Source: Actinoallomurus sp963736325 (GTDB lineage Bacteria; Actinomycetota; Actinomycetes; Streptosporangiales; Streptosporangiaceae). Taken from it: a stretch of 64,000 bases of DNA. The DNA lies in assembly GCA_963736325.1 (NCBI GenBank), contig CAVTOG010000015.1, positions 558,001 to 622,000 of the forward strand, given 5' to 3'. The first letter of the stretch is position 1; every line of letters begins with the position of its first letter. A program made the position numbers and the translations under genes. Shown one piece after another: positions 15,675-24,719 of the stretch. The notes under the pieces were generated by a model. That model did not search any database. It saw nothing but the letters and a program-made list of their open reading frames with translations, and had not been told where the DNA came from.

Positions 15675-17480
15675 ATGAGTGAATCGGCGACCAGAGAGGG
15701 CGATGGCATCCCGGAGAGCACGGAAATCGAGCTACTACGGCGCTATGAGCCGATCCTCGTCTACACCGAGGGCGAGGGGTTCTTCCCCATTTCGGTCGAG
15801 GACTACGTCGGCTGCTGCGGTCTGTGGCGCGGGGAGGAGGAACTCGTCGAGGCGGGCACCCTCACACTCGACGGCCTGGTCGCCGCTGCCGAACGGCATC
15901 CGCGCGACACCCTCTCTCTGCTCCTCGTGCAGAAACCGTTCAACCGCCAGGAGGTCCGGCGGCGCAGCCGGTCACGGCTCTCGATCGCCAAGACCGGCCG
16001 GCTGGCCGCGGTCGGCCTGATCGCGCGGGTCTTCGACGTGTTCCTGCGCGTGTCGCTGCTCCTGCGCGGCTCGGTGCCCGGCGGCGTCGCCGCGGCAGCC
16101 GCCGACCTGTACGAACGCCGGATGAACCCCGGCCGCTGCACCTACTACGGACGGGTCGTACGAGAAGGCGGCTACGTCGTCCTCCAGTACTTCTTCTTCT
16201 ACGCGATGAACGACTGGCGGACGAGTTTCAACGGCGTCAACGACCACGAGGGCGACTGGGAGGCGACGATCGTCTACCTCGCCGAGACCAGCGAGGGCCT
16301 GAAACCCGCGTGGATCGCCGCGTCCGCGCATGACAACAAGGGCGACGACCTGCGCCGCCGCTGGGACGACCCCGATCTGCGGCTCGTCGGCGACCACCCC
16401 GTGCTGTACGTCGGCGCGGGCTCGCACTCCGGCGCGTTCGTGCGCGGCCAGTACCTCGTGACCGTCAACCCCGAGCGGACGCGGTCCTACGTCCGCGGGT
16501 TCCAGCGCGTCATGGCCTTCGCCTTCCCCTGGATGCGCGACGGGCAGCGGCACGGCGTCGGCATCCCCTTCATCGACTACGCGGTGGGCAACGGCGAGGA
16601 GATCGGCCCGGACCGCCCGCGCACGTGGCACCCGGAGGTCATCTCCGACGAGACGCCGTGGGTTCGCGGCTTCCGTGGGCTGTGGGGCCGCGACACCCGC
16701 GACTGGGTCGGCGGCGAACGCGCCCCGGCCGGTCCGCGCTACGAGCGCGACGGCCGCGTACGCGCCCTGTGGGCCGACCCGCTCGGCTGGACCGGGCTGC
16801 AGAAGGTGCCGCCGGACCCCGAGCAGCAGCGCCGGGAGCTGGGCACGCGGATCGAGTCGCTCGCCGAGGAGATCATGCAGGCCGACACGGACATCGCACG
16901 TGACCGTGAGGCGCTCAGGAGGCTGCGGGTGACCGCCGTCTCGCTGGCCCACCACGACAACACCAAGAACCTCGCCCGCCGCCGCTCCGCCGAGGTCGCC
17001 ACCGCCGAGACGGCCCTCGGCGCCCTGGTCCAGCGGCGTACGGAGCTCGCCGAGGAACGCGCCGCCCACGAGGCGACGCTCGCGCGTCCGGTCGAGCCCG
17101 ACGAACCGCAGGAGCATCTGCGCGAACCGCACCTGCCGTACACGAGCCAGGGACAGCGGACCCGTTTCCTGCACGTGTGGGCGGCGCTCAGCACACCGCT
17201 GTTCATCCTGGCCATCGTCGGGATCTTCGTCATCCCGCACGAGCCGGTCGCCATCCTGCTCGGCGCGGTCGTCGTCCTGTTCGTGACCATGGAGGCGTGG
17301 GCGCGGCGGAAGCTCCTGGCATTCTCGACGGGCCTGCTCGTCCTCGCCGCCGCGGTCGCCGTCCTGGCAGGCCTGGGCCTGGCCGTGGCCTACGGCGGAC
17401 GGTACGTGCTGCTCGCACCGCTCGTCGTCATCGCCGGCGTCCTGCTCGTCGTGAACCTACGCGAGCTGTTCCACCGTTAG
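15675..17480 (+). CDS. Vps62-like domain membrane protein with coiled coil
   Basis: A 601-residue protein with three regions. Residues about 20-370 contain RYEPILVYTEGEGFFPISV, a LQYFFFYAMNDWRTSFNGVNDHEGDWE motif, and HPVLYVGAGSHSGAF. These resemble the Vps62/DUF946 family, whose proteins are known by the Y-W-F-F-Y...D...HEGDWE signature; function is unknown in bacteria. Residues about 375-460 form a heptad-rich coiled coil (RRELGTRIESLAEEIMQADT onward). Residues about 495-597 hold four hydrophobic segments. So a large soluble domain is tethered to the membrane through a coiled coil. The ATG lies at the end of a 120 bp divergent intergenic region. Confidence 0.7.
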   Translation: MSESATREGDGIPESTEIELLRRYEPILVYTEGEGFFPISVEDYVGCCGLWRGEEELVEAGTLTLDGLVAAAERHPRDTLSLLLVQKPFNRQEVRRRSRSRLSIAKTGRLAAVGLIARVFDVFLRVSLLLRGSVPGGVAAAAADLYERRMNPGRCTYYGRVVREGGYVVLQYFFFYAMNDWRTSFNGVNDHEGDWEATIVYLAETSEGLKPAWIAASAHDNKGDDLRRRWDDPDLRLVGDHPVLYVGAGSHSGAFVRGQYLVTVNPERTRSYVRGFQRVMAFAFPWMRDGQRHGVGIPFIDYAVGNGEEIGPDRPRTWHPEVISDETPWVRGFRGLWGRDTRDWVGGERAPAGPRYERDGRVRALWADPLGWTGLQKVPPDPEQQRRELGTRIESLAEEIMQADTDIARDREALRRLRVTAVSLAHHDNTKNLARRRSAEVATAETALGALVQRRTELAEERAAHEATLARPVEPDEPQEHLREPHLPYTSQGQRTRFLHVWAALSTPLFILAIVGIFVIPHEPVAILLGAVVVLFVTMEAWARRKLLAFSTGLLVLAAAVAVLAGLGLAVAYGGRYVLLAPLVVIAGVLLVVNLRELFHR

Positions 17481-17490
17481 GCGAACCGCC

Positions 17491-18069
17491 CTAGCCCTGG
17501 AACATCTCCTCGAGCTGGTCGGTCAGGGGTGGTGCGGCCGCGCGGTTGTCGACCGCGAGGTGGGGTACCGGAGGCGGCTCGCCGGCCTTCACCGCGGTGA
17601 CGAACTCATCGAACCGCTCCAGCTTGCTCGCGTCGCGTTCGAGGCCGCGGCGTTCGAGGCGGTCGCGGAGTGTTTCGCGGTCGGAGCGGATCCAGATCAG
17701 GTTGACCGGCGGTCCGCCGAGCTCGTCGACCCAGGCGAGCCAGCGTTCGCGTTCGCGGATCTGGCCGGTGAACGGGCCGCTGAGCATCACCGGGCAGCCG
17801 TACGACCGGATCTCACGCGCCGCCGCGGTCATGCCCTCGTACTCGTGCGGCTTGACGAACTCGTCGTACCAGAGGCCTTCCCGCTCTTTCTCGGGCCGGC
17901 CGTACGCCCGTAGCGTCGCGGAGACGAACGGGCCGTAGAGCGTGTCTTTATCGAGCAGGGCGGGGACCGGATTCAGTCGGGCGAGGAGCAGTCTGGCCAC
18001 CGTCGACTTCCCGCTTCCCGGTGGGCCACTGACGATCCACACCGCCCCGACGCGAGATTCGTTGCACAT
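17491..18069 (-). CDS. P-loop kinase-like ATPase (AAA_33 type)
   Basis: A 192-residue protein with an N-terminal Walker A motif GPPGSGKST (residues 15-23). This is followed by LLDKDTLYGPF, resembling the substrate loop of small-molecule kinases such as gluconate or chloramphenicol kinases. A lid-type segment IRSDRETLRDRLERRGLERD lies near residues 127-146. It probably phosphorylates a small molecule or a nucleotide, but the substrate is not visible. It is a single gene, convergent with the Vps62-like gene and separated from the next gene on the same strand by about 165 bp. Confidence 0.8.
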   Translation of the reverse strand: MCNESRVGAVWIVSGPPGSGKSTVARLLLARLNPVPALLDKDTLYGPFVSATLRAYGRPEKEREGLWYDEFVKPHEYEGMTAAAREIRSYGCPVMLSGPFTGQIRERERWLAWVDELGGPPVNLIWIRSDRETLRDRLERRGLERDASKLERFDEFVTAVKAGEPPPVPHLAVDNRAAAPPLTDQLEEMFQG

Positions 18070-18234
18070 GGTCAGATCATCCCTCGCCGAAGGCGGCCGA
18101 GAGGTGAACGCGGCCGATTCGCAACCTGATTGAGCAGGAGAAAGTCCCTGGGCCGTCGTCGGCGCGGCGATATGACGGAGCGTGCGGCGAATTCGACGTC
18201 CGGTGGATTTTCGGCCTGCGCGGCCGAGGCCTGC

Positions 18235-19278
18235 CTACGCCGGTATTCGCATGGTCTGGCAGGCCATGCGGGAGATGAGTTCCTCGTCGACGGTGTGCCC
18301 GAGCCCGACCTGGGTCAGCGGGACGGCGACCACGCCACCCGACGCGCTCACGGGAGGGGTGACCACGCCGCCGGCCGAAGGGCTCTCGGTGACGTCGCTC
18401 GGCATGTCGCAGCCCGGCAGGCTGGCCAGGGCCACCGCCGCTGCCTGGCCGATGCCGAAGCCGGCCGCGCCCCCGCACCAGGTCTGCCACCCGGCGGCCA
18501 GCGCACGGTCGTGCGCGCCGCGTGCGGCGGTCAGGCCGCCGAGGCGGCTGATGCGCAGGCCCAGCATCCGGCCCGCGTTGCCGGAGATCGCCGCGTCGAC
18601 GGTCTCCAGGTCGGCGGGGTCGAGGCAGACCGCCGTCGCGATACGGCGCTGCAGCCGCTCGTGGGCCGCGAGGTCGTCGCCGGCGAACGGGCGCTCGATC
18701 GCGACCAGCCCGTACGCGTCGAGGGCCTCCAGGGCGGTCAGGTGCTCGGGCGCGTCGGTGTAGGCCTCGAAACCGTCGACCTGCAGGGCGATGGCGGGGA
18801 ACGCCTGCCGCACGGCGCGTACGGGCTCGATGTCCCAGCCGGGGCGCACCTCCAGGGTGACGCGCGTGTAGCCGCCGCCGGCGAGCTTGTTGACGCGGGT
18901 CAGCAGCACGTCGATCAGCGGTTCGATGCCCAGGCGGGCACCGGCCATGACGGATGTCCGGGTGCCGCCGAGCGAGTGCGCGAGCGGGCTGTGGTGCCGG
19001 CGGCACCACAGGTCCCAGCAGGCGATGTCGACCGCCGCGGCCGCCGCGCGGCCGCCCAGGCTCCCGACTCCGCCGATCTCCTCGGGGAGCTCCCAGTCGA
19101 GCCCGAGGAGCGCCGGGCCGACGCGCTCCTCGATGTCGGCCCAGCAGTCGTCGGAGTCGGCGACCTCGCCCCAGCCGACCACACCGTCGTCTCCAGCGAC
19201 CCGGACCAGGATGCTCACCGGGCGCCGTCGGCGCGGCATGGCCATGCGATACGCCTCGAACCCCTGGATGCGGGGCAT
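18235..19278 (-). CDS. Enolase-superfamily protein with both catalytic lysines replaced
   Basis: A 347-residue protein with the mandelate racemase/muconate lactonising enzyme architecture. An N-terminal capping domain holds GVVGWGEVADSD, and the TIM barrel is closest to the o-succinylbenzoate synthase/N-acylamino acid racemase branch. The metal ligands align as Asp168 (VDGFEAY), Glu195 (IERPF) and Asp220 (CLDPA). The KxK motif reads TLE (residues 141-143), and the second catalytic Lys is Arg242 in LRISRLGG. The protein keeps its fold and metal site but should lack the usual proton-transfer chemistry. Start is ATG. No menaquinone or amino-acid racemisation genes are adjacent. Confidence 0.85.
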   Translation of the reverse strand: MPRIQGFEAYRMAMPRRRRPVSILVRVAGDDGVVGWGEVADSDDCWADIEERVGPALLGLDWELPEEIGGVGSLGGRAAAAAVDIACWDLWCRRHHSPLAHSLGGTRTSVMAGARLGIEPLIDVLLTRVNKLAGGGYTRVTLEVRPGWDIEPVRAVRQAFPAIALQVDGFEAYTDAPEHLTALEALDAYGLVAIERPFAGDDLAAHERLQRRIATAVCLDPADLETVDAAISGNAGRMLGLRISRLGGLTAARGAHDRALAAGWQTWCGGAAGFGIGQAAAVALASLPGCDMPSDVTESPSAGGVVTPPVSASGGVVAVPLTQVGLGHTVDEELISRMACQTMRIPA

Positions 19279-19383
19279 GTCACCGTCCTCGCCTAGACGT
19301 CCCCTCTATGATCCACCCATCCGGGGGATGCCCGGCCCATCAGGTCTCCTCAGAGATGCGAAGGTCGGGCTAATGTCGCCTTT

Positions 19384-20478
19384 GTGGCGACAATTCACGG
19401 TTCTTGTGACGAACGGTTCGGGTCGGTGCGCGACACGCTCGCGGCCAGCATCGACCGGGGAGACGACATCGGCGCCTCCGTGGCCGTCTACCTCGGCGGT
19501 GAGCCCGTCGTCGACATCTGGGGCGGCATCGCCGACCCTTCCACCGGCCGCCCGTGGGAACGCGACACGATCACCAACACCTGGTCGACGACGAAGACGA
19601 TGACCGCGCTGTGCGCCCTGATGCTCGCCGACCGCGGCGAACTCGACCTGCACGCGCCCGTCGCCTCGTACTGGCCGGAGTTCGCCGCGGAGGGTAAGTC
19701 ACGCATCGAGGTACGCCACCTGCTCGGGCACACCGCCGGCCTGTGGACCTGGACGGAACCGATGGAGCTCGCCGACCTCTACGACTGGGACAAGGCGACC
19801 GGACTGCTCGCCCGGCAGGCGCCGGCGTGGGAGCACGGGACGGCAGCGGGCTACCACGCGCTGACCCAGGGCTACCTGGTCGGCGAGGTCGTACGGCGCG
19901 TGACCGGCCGTACGCTCGGGACCTTCTTCCGCGAGGAGATCGCCGAGCCGCTGGGCGCCGACTTCCACATCGGCCTGCCGGCGTCGCACGACCACCGCGT
20001 CGCCCCGGTGATCCCCGCCGAAGACCTGCCCGGCCAGGGCAACCCGCCGGTCACCCAGACCGATGCCCGCGACCTCGACTGGCGCCGCGCCGAGATCCCG
20101 GCGGCGGGCGGCCACGGCAACGCGCGCTCCGTCGCGCAGGTCCAGTCGATCGTGGCGGGCGGCGGCGAGGCCCGCGGCGTACGGCTGCTGTCCCCGGAAG
20201 GCTGCGAGACCGCGCTGGAAGAGCAGTACGACGGCGAGGACCTTTACCTGCGCGTCCCGCTCCGCTACGGGATGGGGTACGGCCTGCCCTCCGCCTCCGT
20301 GCCACTGCCGAACCCGCGTAGCTGCTACTGGGGCGGCTGGGGCGGCTCCGTGGTCATCATCGACATGGACGCGAACCTGACCATCACCTACGTCATGAAC
20401 CGCATGATGAGCGGCATGACCGGCGACGACCGGGGCACCGCTCTGATCATGGCCGCGTACGCGTCCCTGCTGGCCTGA
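19384..20478 (+). CDS. Serine esterase/beta-lactamase family protein (EstB-like)
   Basis: A 364-residue PF00144 member without a signal peptide, so probably cytoplasmic. The nucleophile motif is STTK (residues 68-71), the Tyr motif is YHAL (about residue 157), and LLGHTAGLWTW and the C-terminal WGGWGGSVVIIDMD are typical of family VIII carboxylesterases such as EstB. These hydrolyse short-chain esters and sometimes beta-lactams. The GTG start at 19384 fits MATIHGSCDERF. It is divergent from the enolase-like gene, 105 bp apart, and faces the LCP-like gene. Confidence 0.88.
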   Translation: MATIHGSCDERFGSVRDTLAASIDRGDDIGASVAVYLGGEPVVDIWGGIADPSTGRPWERDTITNTWSTTKTMTALCALMLADRGELDLHAPVASYWPEFAAEGKSRIEVRHLLGHTAGLWTWTEPMELADLYDWDKATGLLARQAPAWEHGTAAGYHALTQGYLVGEVVRRVTGRTLGTFFREEIAEPLGADFHIGLPASHDHRVAPVIPAEDLPGQGNPPVTQTDARDLDWRRAEIPAAGGHGNARSVAQVQSIVAGGGEARGVRLLSPEGCETALEEQYDGEDLYLRVPLRYGMGYGLPSASVPLPNPRSCYWGGWGGSVVIIDMDANLTITYVMNRMMSGMTGDDRGTALIMAAYASLLA

Positions 20479-20549
20479 CCTCCACCGTCACGCGTCCACG
20501 GAGCATGCGTGAGCCGCGGGCTGGGATGGCCGCGACTACGTCACGGGCT

Positions 20550-21860
20550 TTACCGGCACATGTCGCCCGGGATGCGTGAGTCGTAGTGAGGGGCCGGTGC
20601 GCGTACCGGGACCTGGGCGGCCACGGCGCGGGCGGCGGCGGCACGGAGGCGGCGGTAGTCGGGCCGCCGGTGGTCGGAGCGCGGCGGCACCAGGCGTATG
20701 CCGCCGACCCGCGCCCGCCGGACCTTCGCGGCCAGGGCGACGAGCGCCGGCGAAGGCCGCGCGTGCCCGCGCCGCGTCCCGGAGATGCCGGCGGCCAGGA
20801 GGTGCGCTCCCTCCGAGCAGCCGTTCGCACGGCGCCCGGCGGCGACGATCCGCCGCAGGTCACGCGCGCCGATCGACCGGTGGCGGTCGACGGGGATACC
20901 AGTCACCACGCCGACGGCGTGTTCGAGCAACTCACCTCCTGAGGTCCCGGCACGGCCGGGATGCGCCACGCCGTACCGATAGACGGAGGCGAGCGGAACC
21001 TCCGAAGGCACACCGGGCACCGGAACATTTCGCAGGTCACCGGGAAGGAGTAGCAGCACGGTGTCCCCGGTACGCGCGTCAACGCTGGCGAGCGCCAGAC
21101 CTCCCGCCCGAGCCCCCCGCCCACGCCCGACGAGCAGCAGATTCACCCGAGCCGAACCGTACGGCTCCGCCCACCCGGACGCGTAGACCCCGCCCGCGCC
21201 GCCACGCCCGCCAAGGGCAGCAGGCCCACCCGCCGTTCCAGGCTGCCCGAGAGCACCGGGCCCGTCCGCTGTTCCGGGACGGCCGAGAGTGCCCGGCTCG
21301 CGTACCGTGCCGGGACGGCCGTGTGCGTCAGTCCCGCCGGGGACCCCGCGGACGAGGTCCGAGCCCGCGCCGGGCCGCCGGGCGGCGGCGGAACGCCCGT
21401 CTCCGCCGAGACCTCCGTGCAGACCTTCCCGCCAGGCCAGCGCGGGCGGGATCGCGGCGACGAGCACGCACAGCGCCGCCACCGCCGCCCCGGCCGCCGC
21501 CTGCGCGGGAAGCCCCGGCCGGCACGGCCGTACGGCCCGGTAGGACACCAGAACCAGCACCACCCAGGCCGCCGCCAGGAAGCCCGGCCCGACCGCGATC
21601 AGAAAGTCCCGGTCCGCCGACGGCAGGACACGAGAGAGACCGGTGGCGAGAAGACCGCCCGAGACCGCCAGCGCCTCATAGAGGCCGAGCAGAACAAGAC
21701 CCGCACGACGACGCCCGCACCGCAGATGCGCGAATCCGGGCACCACGGCCGAAACCGCCGTGACGAACAGTGCCTCCGGCCAAGCGAAGACCCGCCCACC
21801 CGCGAGCCCGAACCGTGGAATCGCCACCCTGCCCCCGTTCACCACGGGCACACGACGCAC
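20550..21860 (-). CDS. Degenerate LytR-CpsA-Psr (LCP)-like membrane protein with Gly/Pro repeats
   Basis: A 436-residue protein with three hydrophobic segments near residues 28-45, 52-75 and 88-106, and a fourth near 119-141. A Gly/Pro-rich linker follows (about 180-225) in which RPGT, EPGT and QPGT units repeat every 7-12 residues. Residues about 238-345 resemble an LCP core: VNLLLVGRG, LASVDARTGDTVLLLLPGDL and VVTGIPVDRH. LCP enzymes attach wall polymers to peptidoglycan. Here the usual RSDTMML and SIPRDT signatures read GGLALAS and LLPGDL, so the phosphate-binding Arg/Asp set is largely missing. It may be a pseudoenzyme or scaffold. The family assignment is tentative. Confidence 0.6.
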   Translation of the reverse strand: MRRVPVVNGGRVAIPRFGLAGGRVFAWPEALFVTAVSAVVPGFAHLRCGRRRAGLVLLGLYEALAVSGGLLATGLSRVLPSADRDFLIAVGPGFLAAAWVVLVLVSYRAVRPCRPGLPAQAAAGAAVAALCVLVAAIPPALAWREGLHGGLGGDGRSAAARRPGAGSDLVRGVPGGTDAHGRPGTVREPGTLGRPGTADGPGALGQPGTAGGPAALGGRGGAGGVYASGWAEPYGSARVNLLLVGRGRGARAGGLALASVDARTGDTVLLLLPGDLRNVPVPGVPSEVPLASVYRYGVAHPGRAGTSGGELLEHAVGVVTGIPVDRHRSIGARDLRRIVAAGRRANGCSEGAHLLAAGISGTRRGHARPSPALVALAAKVRRARVGGIRLVPPRSDHRRPDYRRLRAAAARAVAAQVPVRAPAPHYDSRIPGDMCR

Positions 21861-22145
21861 CCGGCCATGGTCGGGGGGACGGGCGACAAGAGTGCGCGGT
21901 CACCGAACCCGACGCCAGCACCCTCACGGTGTGTCGCCTGGTTCTCCCGCCACTCCCGCTGATCTGCCCGTACATGCCCGCCTCGTCCCTTGCGGACGAA
22001 GGCCGACCGTCCGTCCGGGCTCTGGCCGGCAATACCGAAGAAGCAGGTGGCCGGGAGGCGGCGATGGCGAGCACGGAGGCGTTGGGGGACCGAGCGGTGG
22101 AGCCCGGGTGGGCTGGAGTTGGGCGGCTGGCCGCTCGGGCGAGGG

Positions 22146-23588
22146 TTACCAGCTGGTGTGGAGGGGTTTGCCCTCTGCGTAGCCGGAGGAGCTCTGTACG
22201 CCCACCAGGGCGCGTTCGTGGAGTTCCTCCAAGGTGCGGGCGCCGGCGTACGTGCAGGCGCTGCGGAGGCCCGCGATGATGCCGTCCAGCACGTCCTCCA
22301 CTCCCGGGGACTGCGGGTCGACGTACATCCGGGACGTCGAGATGCCCTCCTCGAACAGTGCCTTGCGGGCCCGTTCGAACGGGGTGTCCTCCGTCGTACG
22401 GAGGCGGACGGCTCTTGCGGAGGCCATGCCGAAGCTCTCTTTGTACAGTCTGCCGTCCGACGCGCGCTGCAGGTCTCCCGGTGACTCGTACGTGCCCGCG
22501 AACCAGGAGCCGATCATCACGTTGGCGGCTCCGGCGGCCAGGGCGAGGGCCACGTCGCGGGGATGGCGGACGCCGCCGTCGGCCCACACGTGGCGGCCCA
22601 GGCGGCGGGCCTCGGCGGAGCATTCCATCACGGCGGAGAACTGCGGGCGGCCCACGCCCGTCATCATCCGGGTGGTGCACATCGCGCCCGGGCCCACGCC
22701 GACCTTGACGATGTCGGCTCCCGCCTCGACGAGGTCGCGTACGCCTTCGGCGGTCACGACGTTGCCGGCGACGATGGGCACCGACGGGGCCAGGTCGCGT
22801 ACGCGTTTGAGCGCCGTGGCCATCTTCTCCTGGTGCCCGTGGGCGGTGTCGATGACCAGCAGGTCCGCGCCGGCCGACAGCAGTGAGGCGGCCTTCTCCT
22901 CGATGTCGCCGTTGACGCCGAGGGCGGCGGCGACGCGCAGGCGGCCGTTCGCGTCGACGGCGGGCTGGTAGAGCGTCGCGCGGAGCGCGCCCGTACGGGT
23001 GAGCACGCCCGTCAGCCGCCCGTCCCCGTCGACGACCGGCGCGAGCCGGTGGCCGCGCGCGTGGAGCGTGTCGAACGCCTTCTGCGGGTCGACGGTGTCC
23101 GGGAGGGTCACGACGTCGCGTGACATGACCTGGCGGAGCTGGCTGAAGCGGTCGACGCTGAGGCAGTCGGCCTCGGTCACGACCCCGGTCGGCCGCGAGT
23201 CCTCGACCACGATCACGGCGCCGTGTGAGCGTTTGGACAGCAGCCCGAGGGCCTCGCCGACCGTGTCGCCGGGGCCGAGGGTGATCGCGGTGTCCACGAT
23301 GAGGTGGCGGGACTTCACCCAGCCGATCACCTCGGTGACGACGTCGACGGGGATGTCCTGCGGGATCACCGCGATGCCGCCGCGCCGGGAGATCGTCTCG
23401 GCCATCCGGCGGCCCGACACGGCCGTCATGTTGGCGACCACGATCGGGATCGTCGTCCCGCTGCAGTCGGAGGTCGAGAGATCGACTTCGAGGCGCGAGC
23501 CGACGTCCGAACGCCGCGGCACCATGAAGACGTCGTTGTAGGTCAGATCGTGCGGGGTCTCATCGTTCAGTAGGCGCACAGTCAACAC
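22146..23588 (-). CDS. guaB1: GuaB1-type IMP dehydrogenase-like GMP reductase with CBS domains
   Basis: A 480-residue TIM-barrel protein. Two CBS domains are inserted at about residues 95-205. The catalytic loop GVGPGAMCTTRM places Cys at residue 304, and DGGVRHPRD and IGSWFAGTYESPGD follow. The sequence groups with the actinobacterial GuaB1 branch rather than canonical IMP dehydrogenase. The mycobacterial member was shown to be a GMP reductase (GMP + NADPH to IMP + ammonia) controlled through the CBS pair. The start MLTVRLLNDETPHDLTYNDV is usual. It lies 75 bases downstream of the deacetylase gene on the same strand and may be cotranscribed. Confidence 0.9.
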   Translation of the reverse strand: MLTVRLLNDETPHDLTYNDVFMVPRRSDVGSRLEVDLSTSDCSGTTIPIVVANMTAVSGRRMAETISRRGGIAVIPQDIPVDVVTEVIGWVKSRHLIVDTAITLGPGDTVGEALGLLSKRSHGAVIVVEDSRPTGVVTEADCLSVDRFSQLRQVMSRDVVTLPDTVDPQKAFDTLHARGHRLAPVVDGDGRLTGVLTRTGALRATLYQPAVDANGRLRVAAALGVNGDIEEKAASLLSAGADLLVIDTAHGHQEKMATALKRVRDLAPSVPIVAGNVVTAEGVRDLVEAGADIVKVGVGPGAMCTTRMMTGVGRPQFSAVMECSAEARRLGRHVWADGGVRHPRDVALALAAGAANVMIGSWFAGTYESPGDLQRASDGRLYKESFGMASARAVRLRTTEDTPFERARKALFEEGISTSRMYVDPQSPGVEDVLDGIIAGLRSACTYAGARTLEELHERALVGVQSSSGYAEGKPLHTSW

Positions 23589-23663
23589 CGTTCATGATCT
23601 GGACAAGCGACTCCAAAGAGCCCATGACACTCCATTCTGCTGGATACCCGCAGGAGACCGGCC

Positions 23664-24485
23664 TCAACGGGATGCGAGCAGGGAGGAGAGCCGTACCGTG
23701 CGCAACCCCTTGGCCCGCAGGCCCCGGATGATCGACGGAAGTGCCGCGTGCGTCGAGGGAGCCGTCGGCGCCCCGTTCAAATGCATGATCACGATCGACC
23801 CGCCCCGTACGGAGGCGAGCACGTGGCGGGAGATCGCGTGCGGATCGTGCCCGAACGCGTCGCCGCTGATCACGTCCCACTGGACGGGCGTGACCCCGGC
23901 CGCGAGCACCGCGCGCACGGCGGCCTTGTCGTGGCAGCCGCCGGGAAACCGGAAGTACGGCGTGTGCGCGGGGACGAGGCGGTCGAGGATCCGTGCCGTG
24001 TGCCGGACGTCCGCCGTGCGCTCCCGCGAAGGGAGCACCGGCAGGCCGTAGCAGGGGGCGGTGAAGGCGCTGTGGCGGTACGAGTGGTCGCCGAACTCCA
24101 GCAGCGGGTCGGCCGCCAGCCGTGCCGTCACCGCCGAATAGCGCTCCATCCACATTCCGGTCGCGAAAATCGTCGCCGGAGTGTGCGTGGAGTCCAGGGT
24201 GTCGATGATCCGGTGGTCGTACGACGACTTGAGGCGGCCGGATTTCAGCGACCGCAACATGCCCGGCGTCATGTCGGCGTCGAAGGTGAGCGCCACCATG
24301 CCCGAATCGCGCGCCCCGTGGATTACCAGGCCACGCGGCGACGGTGACGGCGTCGGTGTCAGCGTAGGTGTCGGAGCCGAACGGCGCGAGGCCGCCCTCC
24401 GTGGCACGGTACGGGCCTGTCCTGCCGCGCATCCCGCCGTCAGGACGAGTGCCGCGACCGCAAAGACTCTCCATTTCATGGGCAT
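23664..24485 (-). CDS. Polysaccharide deacetylase lipoprotein (NodB/CE4 fold)
   Basis: A 273-residue exported protein. A lipoprotein signal ends in VLTAGC (Cys19), followed by a Ser/Pro/Thr linker of about 30 residues (TPTLTPTPSPSP). The NodB domain starts near residue 60: LTFDADMTP gives the catalytic and metal Asp pair (69, 71), DHSYRHS the two metal His (134, 138), and FRFPGG and WDVISGD the remaining motifs. It should deacetylate N-acetylglucosamine polymers of the cell wall. The sequence TFDAD instead of TFDDG is a minor variant. The starts MPMKW (24485) or MKW (24479) are both possible. Confidence 0.88.
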   Translation of the reverse strand: MPMKWRVFAVAALVLTAGCAAGQARTVPRRAASRRSAPTPTLTPTPSPSPRGLVIHGARDSGMVALTFDADMTPGMLRSLKSGRLKSSYDHRIIDTLDSTHTPATIFATGMWMERYSAVTARLAADPLLEFGDHSYRHSAFTAPCYGLPVLPSRERTADVRHTARILDRLVPAHTPYFRFPGGCHDKAAVRAVLAAGVTPVQWDVISGDAFGHDPHAISRHVLASVRGGSIVIMHLNGAPTAPSTHAALPSIIRGLRAKGLRTVRLSSLLASR

Positions 24486-24719
24486 AGTCTGGCGTTCCGG
24501 GAAGAGTGGAGAAAACGCCGGGCCCGCAGGCGTCAGGTCATCGGCTCGCGCGACGAAAAACCGGCAATAAGGAAGCTTTTCGCCTTTCAACGTTGACGAT
24601 CGGTGATTTCCTCATGCGACACTTGCACTGAGCTGTGCTAAGGATTTTGCTGGCGCCCGTACGACCGTCTTCCCCTGGACCGTACGAGCGGACCACGCAC
24701 CCCTCCCTGAGAGGCACGC

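Noticed and set aside
18077..19009. 310-codon minus-strand frame rich in Arg and Pro
   Set aside because: It overlaps the enolase-like gene in another frame on the same strand and has the composition of a shifted frame.
21220..21335. Short direct repeats that could suggest a CRISPR array
   Set aside because: They are in frame with the LCP-like gene, encode RPGT-like units, are imperfect and have no unique spacers of even length.
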